From Biomphalaria glabrata (lineage: Eukaryota > Mollusca > Gastropoda > Planorbidae): a DNA stretch of 64,000 bases. The translations under genes were made by a program, and so were the position numbers. Shown here piece by piece: positions 26,034-37,059 of this stretch. The notes below the pieces were generated by a model. The model searched no databases. It was not told where the DNA came from and saw nothing but the letters and a program-made list of their open reading frames with translations. Each line of letters opens with the position of its first letter. The first letter of the stretch is position 1. Location: positions 14,991,001 through 15,055,000 of the forward strand of contig NC_074723.1 in assembly GCF_947242115.1 (NCBI RefSeq), in the 5' to 3' direction.

Positions 26034-26709
26034 ACTTTGGCGTGTTTGAGAATACTGTTGCAAATATTTTGTAGTAATGTAGTTTACTGTAGCAAACGTT
26101 TTATTTTTTCCATGTTTAGCAATAGTTTGCTAAATTGTAAGATATGCATACAACATGAATATTATAAACATGCAATTGAAAAATAAATACATAAAAATCA
26201 TAAAAGATACACTTTTTTTTTGTATTTTAAGTACATATTTCTTGTTCACTAAATGAAGCTTTTGTTCAGTTTCTAACACTGAAATTAACAACATGGAGAT
26301 CAGATATATACATTTGGAACGAACAAATTAAATGGTTGGGGGTCAATGCCTAATGGAAAATTGAATTAGGGGGTCGCGGAGCAAAACGGCTGAGAACCGC
26401 TGATGCTAATGCATATCTTCAAACTCAAGGTCAGTCTAAAATATTACCTTCAGAGCAGCGTATCTCAAAATATGACGCGCGCTATGGGGGCTTGGCGTGC
26501 TGAAAAGAGCGTGAACATGTTTAATTAATTTTGGAAAGGATACAAATATATTTGCTCTGATCTTATAAATCCACATGTGAATATTAATTAGGAAAAATGA
26601 CATCATTATGAATGTTTCAAAAATGTCAATAATTCAATTAAGAGACGTGGTTTGATAATCTTAGTTCCACTGCATATTTTAATAATTTTTTTTAAAGAAG
26701 ACATTTCAA

Positions 26710-26900
26710 TACGTGGATGGCTGTCTGGTCGTGCGTTATGCTCGCTGGACTGTCGTTCTGTCATCTCGATGGTTCATACCCAGGCGGCTGCCATCCCCGG
26801 TCGTCCTGCGGTAGGTTTGGATTAGGATGAAGATTATCTGGGCCGTTTAGACCAATAGCCTGTTGCCACGTCACAGGACTGTACGACGTGCAACAAGCTA
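26710..26900 (+). mobile_element. tRNA-derived SINE, diverged
   Basis: Shares with 28808-28975 the segments CGCTGGACTGT, CATCCCC.GTCGTCCTGCGG and GGTTTGGATTAGGA (here with small changes). The B box is degraded to GGTTCATACCC. Same family, older copy. Confidence 0.6.
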
Positions 26901-27216
26901 TTGGTCTCCACAGCCCACAAGTTGCGACGTTGCAAGTCAGTGTTGAAGCCTTCTATTACGAATGGTCTCACCTCACATTGAACTCAGTAATAAGAAAGGC
27001 AAAAAAAAAGTATTGTCACCACGCTCTTCAGTGCCGTGTGAATGAAACAAAAAAATCGGAAATTTCGCTTTGTTATTCTTGCTTGATTTATGGATTAAAG
27101 GCATTAAAATGTTAGGAAATTCTATACTTGAACAAATCCAGCGGATATACCTCATAACTTTCGTTCAAATTAAATTAAATAAAATTCACAAACACGAAAG
27201 AAAAAATACAGGTCCA

Positions 27217-27411
27217 TTATGTGTTATTTAGAGAACCACTGCACTTAGTAAATGCAGGCCTAGATCTAGAACCTGCCGAGATTAGACCTAGTGTCTCTTT
27301 TGGTAAAAGTATGGGGTTAACTTGTGTAACAATGAAGTTGGTCAAGGCAGACAAACTATAAAAAGCTCCAAATATTGTTACTAGCAGCAAAGTGGCCAAT
27401 TTGTTTGACAT
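27217..27411 (-). CDS. Small hydrophobic frame with signal-peptide-like start, unrecognised
   Basis: A 64-residue frame beginning MSNKLATLLLVTIFGAFYSL. The start has a short polar n-region, a hydrophobic stretch of about 15 residues and small residues after it, as in a secretory signal or a single membrane anchor. I do not recognise the family. It could be the first exon of a secreted protein, a pseudogene, or part of a repeat: a second copy (22206-22078, same strand) has lost the start codon and the frame. Nothing downstream on the - strand clearly continues it. Confidence 0.2.
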   Translation of the reverse strand: MSNKLATLLLVTIFGAFYSLSALTNFIVTQVNPILLPKETLGLISAGSRSRPAFTKCSGSLNNT

Positions 27412-27489
27412 CTTATCTTATGTATTACAGACGTTACTTCAAAAAAGAAGATAATTACGTCCTAGGCATTTCATGCGTCAATCTAGTCA

Positions 27490-27830
27490 TGCTTGTTAAT
27501 CAATGACTTAAACTCTTCAAAGTCGTTGGTTTTCATGGCTTATTCAGGCAATCCATTCCATTCTCTAATGGCACTACAGAAGAAGGAGCACTTGTATGAA
27601 TTTGTTCTAGCGTATGGACTAGGAAATGTGCCTTTATCTTTGTGTCTTTCTGAGTATTTCATTTGGTTTTGTTTTTCTATTTATATGTTACGGTTTAGTG
27701 TTTTATGTATCATAGCTACTTTACTTTTTAATCTTCTGTCTTAAAGTGTCTCTAAGTTTTGTGATTTTTACTAATGGTGTTACTCTAATCAAATTTGAAT
27801 ATTCGTTTGTTATAAATGTCACTGCTCTAT
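27490..27830 (-). mobile_element. LINE C-terminal fragment
   Basis: The - strand encodes SPYARTNSYKCSFFCSAIR followed by EWNGLPE, the typical end of jockey/CR1-like LINE polyproteins (R-T-N-x-Y-x-x-S-F-F ... I-R-x-W-N-x-L-P). It interrupts a duplicated host segment (see 22000-22270), which shows it is an insertion. Confidence 0.65.
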
Positions 27831-28167
27831 TTCACTTATTCTATGAAATTGTTAATTAAGTGTAGCCTATGTGTTATAAGTGGAGGCCCCTACACTTTTT
27901 CAAAAGCTTTAATAAAAATTGATTTATTAATAATAATACTTATATCTAACAGTAGGCTATATTGTATTTTAGAAGAAATAAATTGAGTACTTGTAAATTT
28001 AACATTACTTTCCTTCTTTAAAAAAGAATATTTAATAAGCATATTTGAGTAAAAAAAAAGTGTCATTTTTAGTACATGAATGTCAAGGCCCTGAGTTGAC
28101 AAAATGACGGAGACACTTCTCAGCCACGACTATGTTGTCAGTCTAAAGTATTTTCGATAAAAAAATG

Positions 28168-28253
28168 TGGGCCACTTCGTGGGTCGATTTTGAGTTTGTG
28201 TTTCCACACAAACTGTCTTTATAACCTTGTTTTTTTTTTTTGTTTATCCTTAT
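28168..28253. repeat. Hairpin-bearing repeat shared with CYP B upstream region
   Basis: About 85 bp match 40234-40327: both contain CGATTTTGAGTTTGTGTTTC then CACACAAACTGT and TAACCTTGTTT. The core AGTTTGTGT-TTCC-ACACAAACT is a perfect 9-bp hairpin. This copy lies 1.5 kb upstream of CYP A. It may be a transposon piece or a shared regulatory segment. Confidence 0.55.
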
Positions 28254-28807
28254 ACTTTGTATTGAACAATTACTAATATAAATTAAAAACTCCTGAGTGC
28301 ACTGTGTGCTAGCTGGGGAACCACTGAACTTTATATAACCATGAAATGTAAACAGACTCCACAGCCTATAACTTATGAAGCTCAGAGCCATTGCTTCGTT
28401 AAAAGTAGGTCACATACTGGGTTACTTTTTGTAACAACAAAGCGGGTCACGTACTGTAAAAATACGTCGCCTATATAATCTTAAACAAAAAGCACATTGT
28501 ACAATTCAACATCGTCCATCGTCACTGACTTGCATGTTGTTATTTTCTTGAGTTGGAAGCAAGGTAAAGCATTTACTTTGTCAAGTTTTAATTCTAAGTT
28601 TGTTCTTGTTTGTTTGTTTTGTATGCCATTGTCTCCCGTTGTTGTCGTCACATAGACCAACCATTTTATCATTACACCCATTTCTTTCTTTCTAGGAATT
28701 TATCTGCGTACACTTTAACATAAACATCTCCAAATGCATAGGCTACAAAGCTCGCCGAACGGGTCTACCCAGAATTCCAATGTAACTTTTTCTTTTAGAT
28801 ATCTTTT

Positions 28808-28975
28808 AGAGGTCGTGCGGTTTGCGCGCTGGACTGTAGTTCGGATTTATCGATGGTCGAGGGTTCAAATCCTGCCCGCTCCCATCCCCCGTCGTCCTGC
28901 GGGAGATTTGGACTAGGAAGTAAACTATCTTCAACTCTGAAGGAACATCCGAAACATGTAAAACATTTTACAAAC
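28808..28975 (+). mobile_element. tRNA-derived SINE
   Basis: The tRNA-like head has GCGCGCTGGACTG (A-box region) and a perfect B box, GGGTTCAAATCC. It continues into CCCCCGTCGTCCTGCGGGAG and TTTGGACTAGGAAG. The second copy at 26710-26900 confirms it as a dispersed family. Confidence 0.7.
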
Positions 28976-28984
28976 AAACAATTG

Positions 28985-29135
28985 ACTAGATAGTCTCTTT
29001 CCGCCAGCTGCAGGAAAAGATCAGAAGCCAGAGAATGCCTTAAGTACATTCATTTTGTTGGCCTGTCGAAAGCCTTCGATCTAGTCAACAGAGATGGCCT
29101 ATTGAAACTGTTTACATACAATAGGATGCTCACCT
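28985..29135 (+). mobile_element. LINE reverse-transcriptase fragment
   Basis: Encodes FVGLSKAFDLVNRDGLLKLF at 29057 onward, corresponding to RT motif A (F-V-D-L-S-K-A-F-D) with the first catalytic Asp replaced by Gly. Only about 150 bp remain, so it is inactive. Confidence 0.65.
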
Positions 29136-29399
29136 ACACCCTGCTATAAGTAATCGTTTCTTAGCAATGATATATTGGTATATGATTGGGCTTTTTTAAA
29201 ACATAACCTTATATATCTTCTTTAAGCATGTCTAGTTGTATTGATCTCAATAATTTAGAGTATTTATAATTTTTTAATTGTGCTAGATTAGTTAGCTAAG
29301 TATTTATTATGCTTTTTTATATAAGTAAATTTTAATATGTATACAGTTTAAATTAGTAAATGCACATGTGCATTGTTAATTTTAGAACCCAAAGTATGG

Positions 29400-29545
29400 A
29401 TAGAATGATAGGTTCTGCCAAGTCATTGGTTTTCCTGGCTGATTCACTCAACCCATTCCATGTTCTAATAGCACAAGGAAAGAAGGAGTATTTGTACAAA
29501 TTTGTTCTAGCATATGGAACAAGCAATGGGCCTTGTGAATAAATG
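29400..29545 (-). mobile_element. LINE C-terminal fragment
   Basis: The - strand encodes VPYARTNLYKYSFFPCAIR followed by TWNGLSESARKTNDLAEP, the same C-terminal module as at 27490-27830 but better kept. It ends 145 bp before the CYP A start codon, inside the presumed CYP A 5' UTR intron. Confidence 0.7.
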
Positions 29546-29689
29546 AATGTGAGGTATTATTTCAGATAGAAAGAAAGGACCTGTTTGCAACAGAAAGGGG
29601 ATTCAATATTCTACAATTTATAGGCTTAAGATGCATTAAATTGTTTTTCTTCTGTTATCTCCCTTTTTTATTTCTATTTCAGATTAAAA

Positions 29690-31192
29690 ATGCTCGAGAG
29701 TGTGATGTCATGTCTAGATGTTTCATCGTGTCTAATTGGACTGTTCATTTTATTGTTGGCTATGTTCTTTAGGTCACGCAAGCCTAAAAACTTACCCCCT
29801 ACACCGGGCACAGCCCTGCCCTTTGTGGGGCACTTGTACATGCTGGAGAAAAATCCAAGGCAACAGTTTAAACAGTGGGCAGAGCAATTCGGAAGCATGT
29901 TTACACTAAAGATGGGTCCAAACACCGCAGTTTTCATCAACACACTGGACACCCTCAAGGAAGCTTTTATCAAACAAGGAGATTATTTTTCTGACAGACC
30001 AAATAATTTATTTGCAGTTAAATTTTCTCAAAATTTCGATAAAGGACTTGTTCTGTCATCAGGATCCTACTGGAAATCTCAAAGAACAACATCTTTGGCA
30101 ATCCTCCGTAACTTTGGCATGGGGAAAAATATTTTGGCGGAAAAAATCATCGAGGAAATATCCTTCTTTACGAAAGAGCTTGCCAGAAAAAACGGTCAAC
30201 CCTCTGACATAAGAAATCTTACGAATATGAGCATCTCTAACATCATCTGCTCCATCATTTTCGGAAAACGTTTTGAGTTTGGAGATGAGAAATTCACAGA
30301 ACTTGTTCAGATGTTTAACGAAGCAGTGAAAGCTAATTCTGCTGATCTAATATTAAACTTTGTACCTATCCTGTACTATCTTCCGTTTGATTTCTTTAAG
30401 GGTAAACGTCTGCTTGAAATAATTGGCCAACTTCGCCAGTTTGATTTCGAGAAGATTAGAGAGATCAAAAAGTCCTATGACCCAGATAATCTAGATAATT
30501 ACATCGTGGCGTATATAGATGAAATGAGAAAAGAAGCGAGCTTAGACCAAAAAAGTTATCTGGACGAAATTTGTTTGGCTCGCAACATTGACAACTTGTT
30601 CATAGCTGGCACAGAAACTACAAGCACAACAATAATGTGGTGCCTGTTGTACATGTTGCACTATCCTGAAGTTCAACAAAGAATTTATAAAGAAATAGTT
30701 GAACAGATTGGAACAGAACGTCCACCGAACATAACAGACAAAAGCAACTTGAAATACTTGACAGCTGTGATCATGGAAGTTCAAAGAAAGGCCAGCATTG
30801 TGCCTCTAGGGCTTCCTCATCTGTGTAACAAAGACACAACACTAGCAGGTTACAACATTCCGAAAGGCACCATCGTAATGCCGAATCTGGACGCCATTCA
30901 TGCAAGTAAAGAAATCTGGGGAGATCCTGAAACGTTTCGCCCAGAAAGATTCCTGGACGACAAAGGAAACGTAATGACCAGAGAGGAATTGATGCCTTTC
31001 TCTATTGGAAGGAGAAAATGTCTTGGAGAGTCTTTGGCTAAAATGGAGTTGTTCTTGTTTTTATCGAGCTTGTTTCAACAGTTTGAATTCCTTCCAGCTT
31101 CTCCTGACAAGGTTCCTCCATTGACTAAAACATGGGGAGGAGTTGCTGCTTCGGAACCTTTTGAAATACGATGTGTGGAAAGAAACAAATGA
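29690..31192 (+). CDS. Cytochrome P450, CYP2-clan type (CYP A)
   Basis: A haem-thiolate monooxygenase expected at the ER membrane, using O2 and electrons from P450 reductase; substrate unknown. 500 residues, normal for the family. N-terminal membrane anchor (about 5-28), basic stop-transfer and proline hinge KPKNLPPTPG, I-helix AGTETT (A306-T311), K-helix ExxR E363-VQR-366, FRPERF, and haem-binding FSIGRRKCLG with Cys444 as the iron ligand. A single uninterrupted coding exon; the ATG follows a TTTCTATTTCAG acceptor by 7 nt, so a non-coding first exon is expected upstream. Residues from about 300 to 420 are almost the same as in CYP B and C, while the first half is much less alike. A polyadenylation signal lies at 31547. 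Confidence 0.95.
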   Translation: MLESVMSCLDVSSCLIGLFILLLAMFFRSRKPKNLPPTPGTALPFVGHLYMLEKNPRQQFKQWAEQFGSMFTLKMGPNTAVFINTLDTLKEAFIKQGDYFSDRPNNLFAVKFSQNFDKGLVLSSGSYWKSQRTTSLAILRNFGMGKNILAEKIIEEISFFTKELARKNGQPSDIRNLTNMSISNIICSIIFGKRFEFGDEKFTELVQMFNEAVKANSADLILNFVPILYYLPFDFFKGKRLLEIIGQLRQFDFEKIREIKKSYDPDNLDNYIVAYIDEMRKEASLDQKSYLDEICLARNIDNLFIAGTETTSTTIMWCLLYMLHYPEVQQRIYKEIVEQIGTERPPNITDKSNLKYLTAVIMEVQRKASIVPLGLPHLCNKDTTLAGYNIPKGTIVMPNLDAIHASKEIWGDPETFRPERFLDDKGNVMTREELMPFSIGRRKCLGESLAKMELFLFLSSLFQQFEFLPASPDKVPPLTKTWGGVAASEPFEIRCVERNK

Positions 31193-32200
31193 GTCAGAAG
31201 TACAGGAGCTAATTGTGCATTCTGCATATATCGAAATTATAATTCTGTCTACTGTTGGAAATGTCATTAGTTATTGTATGAACCTTATTATTTCTTTTCG
31301 TCCCTTAATCTCTTTCTCTTTGCTCTCTCTCTAGTTTTCTTACTTTATCTTTTTATTTACATCATCTTATATCATCTCATTTTGTCAGTCTGTCTATATG
31401 TCTGTCTGTCTGGTAAAAGTTTGTATACGCTATTTATATTAATAATAATTATCTTTTTTTTTTGCGAACGTAGGAAAATAATGCAGTATTCACAAATACA
31501 GCTAACTATGTGGGTTTTGTCCCCTTAGATAATTAACATAGACATTAATAAATATAGACTGGCCAATTAAAGAGTTTTATGAAACGAAAATTTGTGACTT
31601 GCAATTTTGTGTACTGTATTATAAAGCATTTATGAGCAGTATAAAAGTGTTTTTTTAACTTTGATACACACCTATATATATTGTAAATAAGGAGGCAGTG
31701 TAGCTTTGTTTAATCTCTAAGAATGAAGATCATGCAACTTTTCATAATTCGGAAATCCGAATACAATAGATATACATGTTTTCAAGTTACATGAAGTTAC
31801 TTCCTTTTTCCAGTCTATATTTATTTATGTCTATGATAATTAAACAATTAATTTCTCCCAATACAATTTTCGGATCAAACTGAAACTTAAAACCATTATT
31901 TATTGTACCTATCAAAACATGACTCGATTAAAACATTAACCCACTAATCAATTCATTATTATCATTAATTATTATTTTTGATATGGAATAAAAGAAAGAG
32001 CTTCTACATTACTGAGAGATATAGTTGATTTCCCTTAGATAAGCTTTTTTTTTTTTTAAAAAAAAAGGACTTTTTTTTATTTTAATTGTTGCTTTATCTC
32101 TTTCTTTTCCATCATTTTTTTTCGTCTGTCTCATTCTCTTGGTTTCTTTCTATTCTATTTTTTTCTTTCTTTTCTCTTCTTACTCTTTTTCTAGAGATTT

Positions 32201-32285
<85 letters not shown>

Positions 32286-33410
32286 TATCTTTCTCTCTCT
32301 CATTTATATATATCATGACAAGTTCTAAGTGTTCAATTATAATATAAAAATATGGACCATAGTTTCTAAAATTTTTAAAAATAATTTTTCTATAAAAATA
32401 AACATATATAATATGTATAAACATATATATATATATATATATGTGTGTGTATATATATTTACACACATAGCGACGACGTACTTACAAAACTCCTCATATT
32501 TTCATTGTGTTATACTTATGATGTAAGTTCACACTTGGAATGTTTTGTTTGATAGACATCAGAAGCTTCTTGTTTGGAGAATTAGAAACTCTCTCCCTCT
32601 TTCTCTCTCGTCTGATCATCTCTCCGTCCGTCCGTCTGTGCGTCCGTCTGTGCGTACTGTACAATGTGAATAGAATTGAAATAAATAGTAATATTAAATA
32701 CACTAATGGAGATTCAATAATTGTTTTCTTTGTTGTTGTTATATATTTATGTTTTTAGAGGTGGAGTTTTGAAAGTTAATGTAGTCTTTTCATGATATAT
32801 GTCTAAATATCAATCATAGCCAGATTTAGACATTATTGCTTTTTACTTACACTAGACCAATGATGAGTCATCCAGGTAGGCCTACTAGTTCAATGATGTC
32901 AATGGGTCTTCAAGAAGAAAAAAAAATCAAAGTTGTCAATTGGTTTTAAACTATGTGTGTATTATTATGTGTGGTGTGCATGTCTTTATATGACTGTGTG
33001 TATACGTCTTCGAGTGTGTGTAGTCTGTGTGCGTGACATTTTGTCATAGACTGTAAAGTAAATACATACTGCTCTATTTGAATAGATTTGTTGAAAAGCT
33101 TTATAAGGATTGCAGCCAGACAAGTGCAACCATGACATGTCATATTTTTTAAAGAAAAAAATACTAGAAATATTCTAGACTCTAAACTAATATAGGTACC
33201 AAACAAACGTACATCCTTTTAATATTTGTATCAAGATGCAGTCCAACATTTTGTCTTGTAATCTGAATACAAAAATATTTTGTTGTATATGAACGCAACG
33301 TCTTTGCAGTTGTAACATAAATCCAATCAGAGAATTGCTTATCAACGAGCATACAGGATTTTAAAGAGTACTCATTTTTAGATTTAAATTAAACCTAAAA
33401 CTAATAATTA
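31193..33410. other. Downstream of CYP A: AT-rich, microsatellites
   Basis: The probable 3' UTR runs to about 31570. Then come AT-rich sequence, a CA/TA compound microsatellite (32202-32281), a TA/GT tract (32420-32460), and a GTCC/GTCT-rich stretch (about 32620-32655). No coding sequence recognised. Confidence 0.6.
31547..31552 (+). terminator. Polyadenylation signal candidate of CYP A
   Basis: AATAAA 355 bp after the CYP A stop. It is the first canonical hexamer downstream on this strand that I see. Confidence 0.45.
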
Positions 33411-33418
33411 CTTTCTGC

Positions 33419-33621
33419 CAGTGGCATAGGTGGGTGGTCCAAATTTGAAAATCTTCCCGGCCCCCACTTGATGAGGAGGGGGCACCCAAATGAGTGTCCT
33501 AAATTTGTTTTTACATTAAATACTACGCCATTAACTCATGTCATGATGTCGAATGTCAAAGTGCAGAGCTCCCTAAAGAGGTCAAGCCCTCCCGGCCCCC
33601 AGATCCCTAACTACGCCTCTG
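33419..33621. mobile_element. hAT MITE with perfect target duplication
   Basis: A 203-bp element between two copies of CTTTCTGC (33411-33418 and 33622-33629). Termini are CAGTGGCATAGGTGGG and, inverted, CAGAGGCGTAGTTAGG. No coding capacity. The exact 8-bp duplication makes the boundaries secure. Confidence 0.85.
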
Positions 33622-33629
33622 CTTTCTGC

Positions 33630-34586
33630 TACCTCAAAAATGTTAAAAAAGTTTACAACATATTTTCTAAACAAACTAAAGAAAGCTATTCGCTTTATTA
33701 GTCCAAGGTAGTCCAACAAAAAATCTTTGTTGAGTAAAGAGCTAAAATGCATTCCTAAGGTTAGCTTTTCTGGTGTACCATCCAGGCTATATGGTTAAAA
33801 TGTAGGCTAATACTGAGGAATAATATTCAAAATTAAGCAGCTGTGACCAAACTTGGTTCCAGAGAAAGATTTGATGTTAATGCTCATTAATCTGTGGGAT
33901 TTTACTTTTGGTCGTGGCATCAAACTTGAACTATAAAGTCCATTAGGATTTGTATCCAAATTAATGTTGCAAACGTATTTGAATCTCGAGATAAGGCGAA
34001 AGGATTTTGGATTGGTTGTTGATTTTGAGATTCTGACGCTCTTCTAAAAAGAATCAAAAGGTTCTGCGAGTATTTGGAGAACAATGTCAAGAACGCTGAA
34101 ATGAACGTCACAGTTGCCAACTAAAAGAAAAAGAATTGAGCCAGTGAATTTTATTACTATCTCACTGCGTGGCAGTTGACAATCGTATCAAATCTCCTTT
34201 ATTAATGCTAGTTAGCTGCCCATTACAATGGACGTCTACCATAATATATTATTATATTAATATATATATTAAATTAATTTTGAGCAACAAACGGAGGAGC
34301 TTGGGAATTTTGATTCAGCAGGGCTAGAAAGTGCACAATAATGATATACCATGTAACTATACTACACAGCAACTTCAAGTGTTTTTTTTTTAACAAAGCC
34401 GTATAGAAAACAGATTCTTTGCGCATGTTCTCGCGCATCCTGCAATGCCTACAAAATAAAATAATGGAGACAAAGAAGGATTTTACGCCTCGAACGCGCG
34501 AGATTTACCCGTGTTGATTAGAAATTTTTATTTTTTTTTTAGCTTTTTATAAATATACTAGTCGACCGGCGGCGTAGCATACGCCT
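33630..34586. other. Intergenic, nothing recognised
   Basis: AT-rich, with a small TA-rich patch at about 34240-34275. No gene or named repeat seen. Confidence 0.5.
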
Positions 34587-34594
34587 CTAATTTG

Positions 34595-35256
34595 CAGGAC
34601 CGGCCTTAGGCCACTGCAAACTATGCGATCGCAGTGGGCCCCGCACTTTCATAGGACCCTCACTTTAATAGGACCCGCGCTAATTCTAGGTGTATAAATT
34701 ACTAAATTAAACTATATTATAACTTAAAACAGATTTCCCGCACCCTCCTGTCGATTTACCAGGAGCTTATGGAAATCTCCCGAAATTACAAAATATAAGA
34801 AAATGTCCTTAAAATATACGGAAAAATATAGACGAAAATTGTCATTTTGGGGTGTCATTCAATATGGAAAACGCCAATCCTACGTGCGATAAATAAAAAC
34901 GGCATTATGAATTAGCCATAATTGTGTAATCTGGTGAAAGAAGCTTCTAGCGCCTCAAACTAATGAAGAATTACTTGAGCTCATCAATTCTCAAAGATAG
35001 ATTGAAACATTTGGTAATTCTTGCTATTGAGCGTGATCTATGTATGAAACATAATTATTATGATATACTGTATGACTTTGCTACAAAAAGGTTCGTAAAT
35101 AATTCTGTACGTAGAAAAAGAATGAATAAAATGCATAGACGAATTTATTTTCTAATACAAACTCTTAAGTTTCACTTATTATCCGCTTCCCTACCCAAAC
35201 TTGGCCCCGTAAAATCCGTTTCGCATAGGGCCCCACAATTGATAAGTCCGGCCCTA
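34595..35256 (+). mobile_element. Internally deleted hAT transposon with transposase C-terminus
   Basis: A 662-bp element with termini CAGGACCGGCCTTAGG and, inverted, TAGGGCCGGACTTATC. It is flanked by an imperfect 8-bp duplication (CTAATTTG / CTATTTAG). Near the right end the + strand reads RLKHLVILAIERDL and, shortly after, YYDILYDFATKR, the tail of the hAT dimerisation domain (L-x-x-L-x-x-L-S-I-E-x-x-x ... D-F-A-x-x-K). The rest of the transposase is gone, so this is a deletion derivative. Confidence 0.75.
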
Positions 35257-35529
35257 CTATTTAGTGACGGGTGAATACAGAGTAGTTAACATGTTCACCC
35301 CCCTCTTTTTTTTTCGCCTTTAAAGTTACGTGGGGTAAGTCTAGTCCGACTTGCAGAAATAAAAGAACGATCCTTCCATTACTTCTAGATGTCCAAACTG
35401 TTGAGCTTTGAAAAGAATCATATATAATATATAGATACTTTAAAATATTTAACAAAGATAACATAAGGAAAGGACTGTACAGTTACAGCCATATATCTCA
35501 ATAATGTAAGATCTATTTCCCTTTTCAAT

Positions 35530-35760
35530 ATTAAACAAAATTAATGAATAACTACTATTTTATTAACTAATTGGTTATTTTTTTTATTCATTCATGTTTT
35601 ATGAGAAATAATGTTTAATTGTACAAAGTTTCAACTTGATCCGAGAATGGGAAGTGGGAGAAATATTGTGTACAAGATTTGAACCAAACTGACGGACCGA
35701 GTTGATAAACGTGTAAAAATGTGTATTTGTCACATACATATAAAATAAAAGGCTACTTAA
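35530..35760 (+). mobile_element. LINE 3' end fragment
   Basis: Contains AATTGTACAAAGTTTCAACT, TTGATCCGAGAATGGGAAGT and GACGGACCGAGTTGATAAAC, the terminal part of the window's common LINE. The matching copy in the other unit is at 56780-56975, so this insertion predates the duplication. Confidence 0.65.
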
Positions 35761-36054
35761 GCTATTATCTACTTAATTTCAAACTATTTAATCATTGACA
35801 GATAAGATGTAGGCCTACGTTGAATCTCTTTGTATAAATAAAAAAAAAGAATGCACACTCGAGAAAACCAATACTTATATCTTAAACAAAAAGATACATA
35901 AAAAAAAGGTTTTAACAAATAACAATTGCACCGCAGTAGTATGTAGAACTAAACCAACTATATTTATTTTCGTGACCTAACAGAAGATAAATAATTTATT
36001 AAATGTAAAACAGGAATGTGAAAAACAATCAGTGGCTATTGAACTAGTTTAAGG

Positions 36055-36740
36055 TTATTTAACCTTGGTTAGGCCAATAATAGAATATGCATCCTCTGTT
36101 TGGGACCCCTAAACTCAAGAAAACATTAAGATACATGAACAGACACAAAATAGAGCATTGAGATTCATAACAAATAAATATTCACATTTGACTAGAGTAA
36201 GACCTTTAGTAAAATCACTAAATTTAGAAAGCCTTCAGGAGAGAAGACTTAAAAGTAAAATAGAAAATTATACATAAAACACTAAACCATAATCTTCAAA
36301 TACAAAAACAAAATCTAATGAAATACTGCAGAAAGACACAAGGATTCCCCTTTCCATATGATAGGACAAATTTGTACAAATTATTATTATTATTATTATA
36401 GCTTTTCATGCTTATAGCATGCTCAGAGCGTTTTTGGTCCAATCTCATTTTTGGACCAGTGGGGGGGGGGGTATATCTAGGAGTTATTTTTCCGTGCTGC
36501 CTTTAGGCGCTCAGTAAACACAACTCTGCCCGAGTTGGGTGTCGAACCTCGAACCTCGAGCCCCCTTCTTGGCCAAGCCCAGTTCAAGCGCACTTGGCCT
36601 CTCGACCACGATCCATCTTCCCTAGTTCTATTAGAGCATGGAATGGGTTGCCTGAGCCAGCCAGGAAAACCAGTGACTTGGCAGGATTTAAGCCATTGGT
36701 TAACATGTATGACTAGATACATGACGCGTAGGACGTAATC
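36055..36740 (+). mobile_element. LINE C-terminal fragment split by a SINE
   Basis: The + strand encodes TLVRPIIEYASSVWDP, a stop, then QNRALRFITNKYSHLTRVRP and LNLESLQERRLKSK, the typical jockey/CR1-like C-terminus. The coding resumes after the SINE (36378-36620) with SSIRAWNGLPEPARKTSDL. It is absent from the matching place in the CYP C unit, so it is younger than the duplication. Confidence 0.7.
36378..36620 (-). mobile_element. tRNA-derived SINE inserted in a LINE
   Basis: On the - strand the head reads GGTCGAGAGGCCAAGTGCGC (A-box region) and GAGGTTCGACACCC (B box). Then come GAGTTGTGTTTACTGAGCGC, a poly-C run and an (ATA)n tail at 36378-36400. It separates two parts of one LINE coding region, which proves insertion. 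Confidence 0.7.
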
Positions 36741-37059
36741 ATCTTCTTTTTTGAAGTAATATAAGACAAGAAGATAAGATTTTGAAGTATCAATAATATT
36801 TAAGAGCAATGTTGGCATTATAAACAATATTTCCATCATTTTATTTTTCCACATTAACTGCGATAAACTCCATTCGAAAACATTTTTGGCAATGCTACAA
36901 AAGAAAAACTCATAGAATAAACTCGTATTCTTTGACCTAACTAACGATGCGAATCATGAACTGAAACTTCTAGATTTAATATTCATACATGCTGCAGTAT
37001 ATGTTCCGCCACTACTTCAGACGAGCTCTTGTGGGATATTATAAGACACCGAAGCCACA

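Larger units (their letters stand above)
23430..26402 (+). mobile_element. hAT transposon relic, ZBED5-like transposase
   Basis: An older hAT element split by the one at 23558-25374. Left of the split the + strand reads FTFKADGVNKFRLDSGGKY. Right of it, at 25570-25740, it reads FSCTDGALRMLGCRTGF and THCMIHRHILAMKTLP, which match the C-T-D-G-A-x-x-M-L-G and T-H-C-x-x-H-R-x-x-L-A-x-K-x-L-P core of ZBED5/SCAND3-type transposases. The right terminus CGGCTGAGAACCGCTG at 26402 is the family-type hAT end (CAGCGGTTCTCA inverted). The coding sequence is broken by stops and frameshifts, and the left terminus was not found. Confidence 0.65.

Noticed and set aside
28808-28880. Possible functional tRNA gene
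   Set aside because: Good B box but no cloverleaf stem pairing that I can close, and a second copy with the same non-tRNA tail shows it is a SINE.
32191-32466. Tyr/Ile-rich frames on both strands
   Set aside because: Translations of CA/TA microsatellites.
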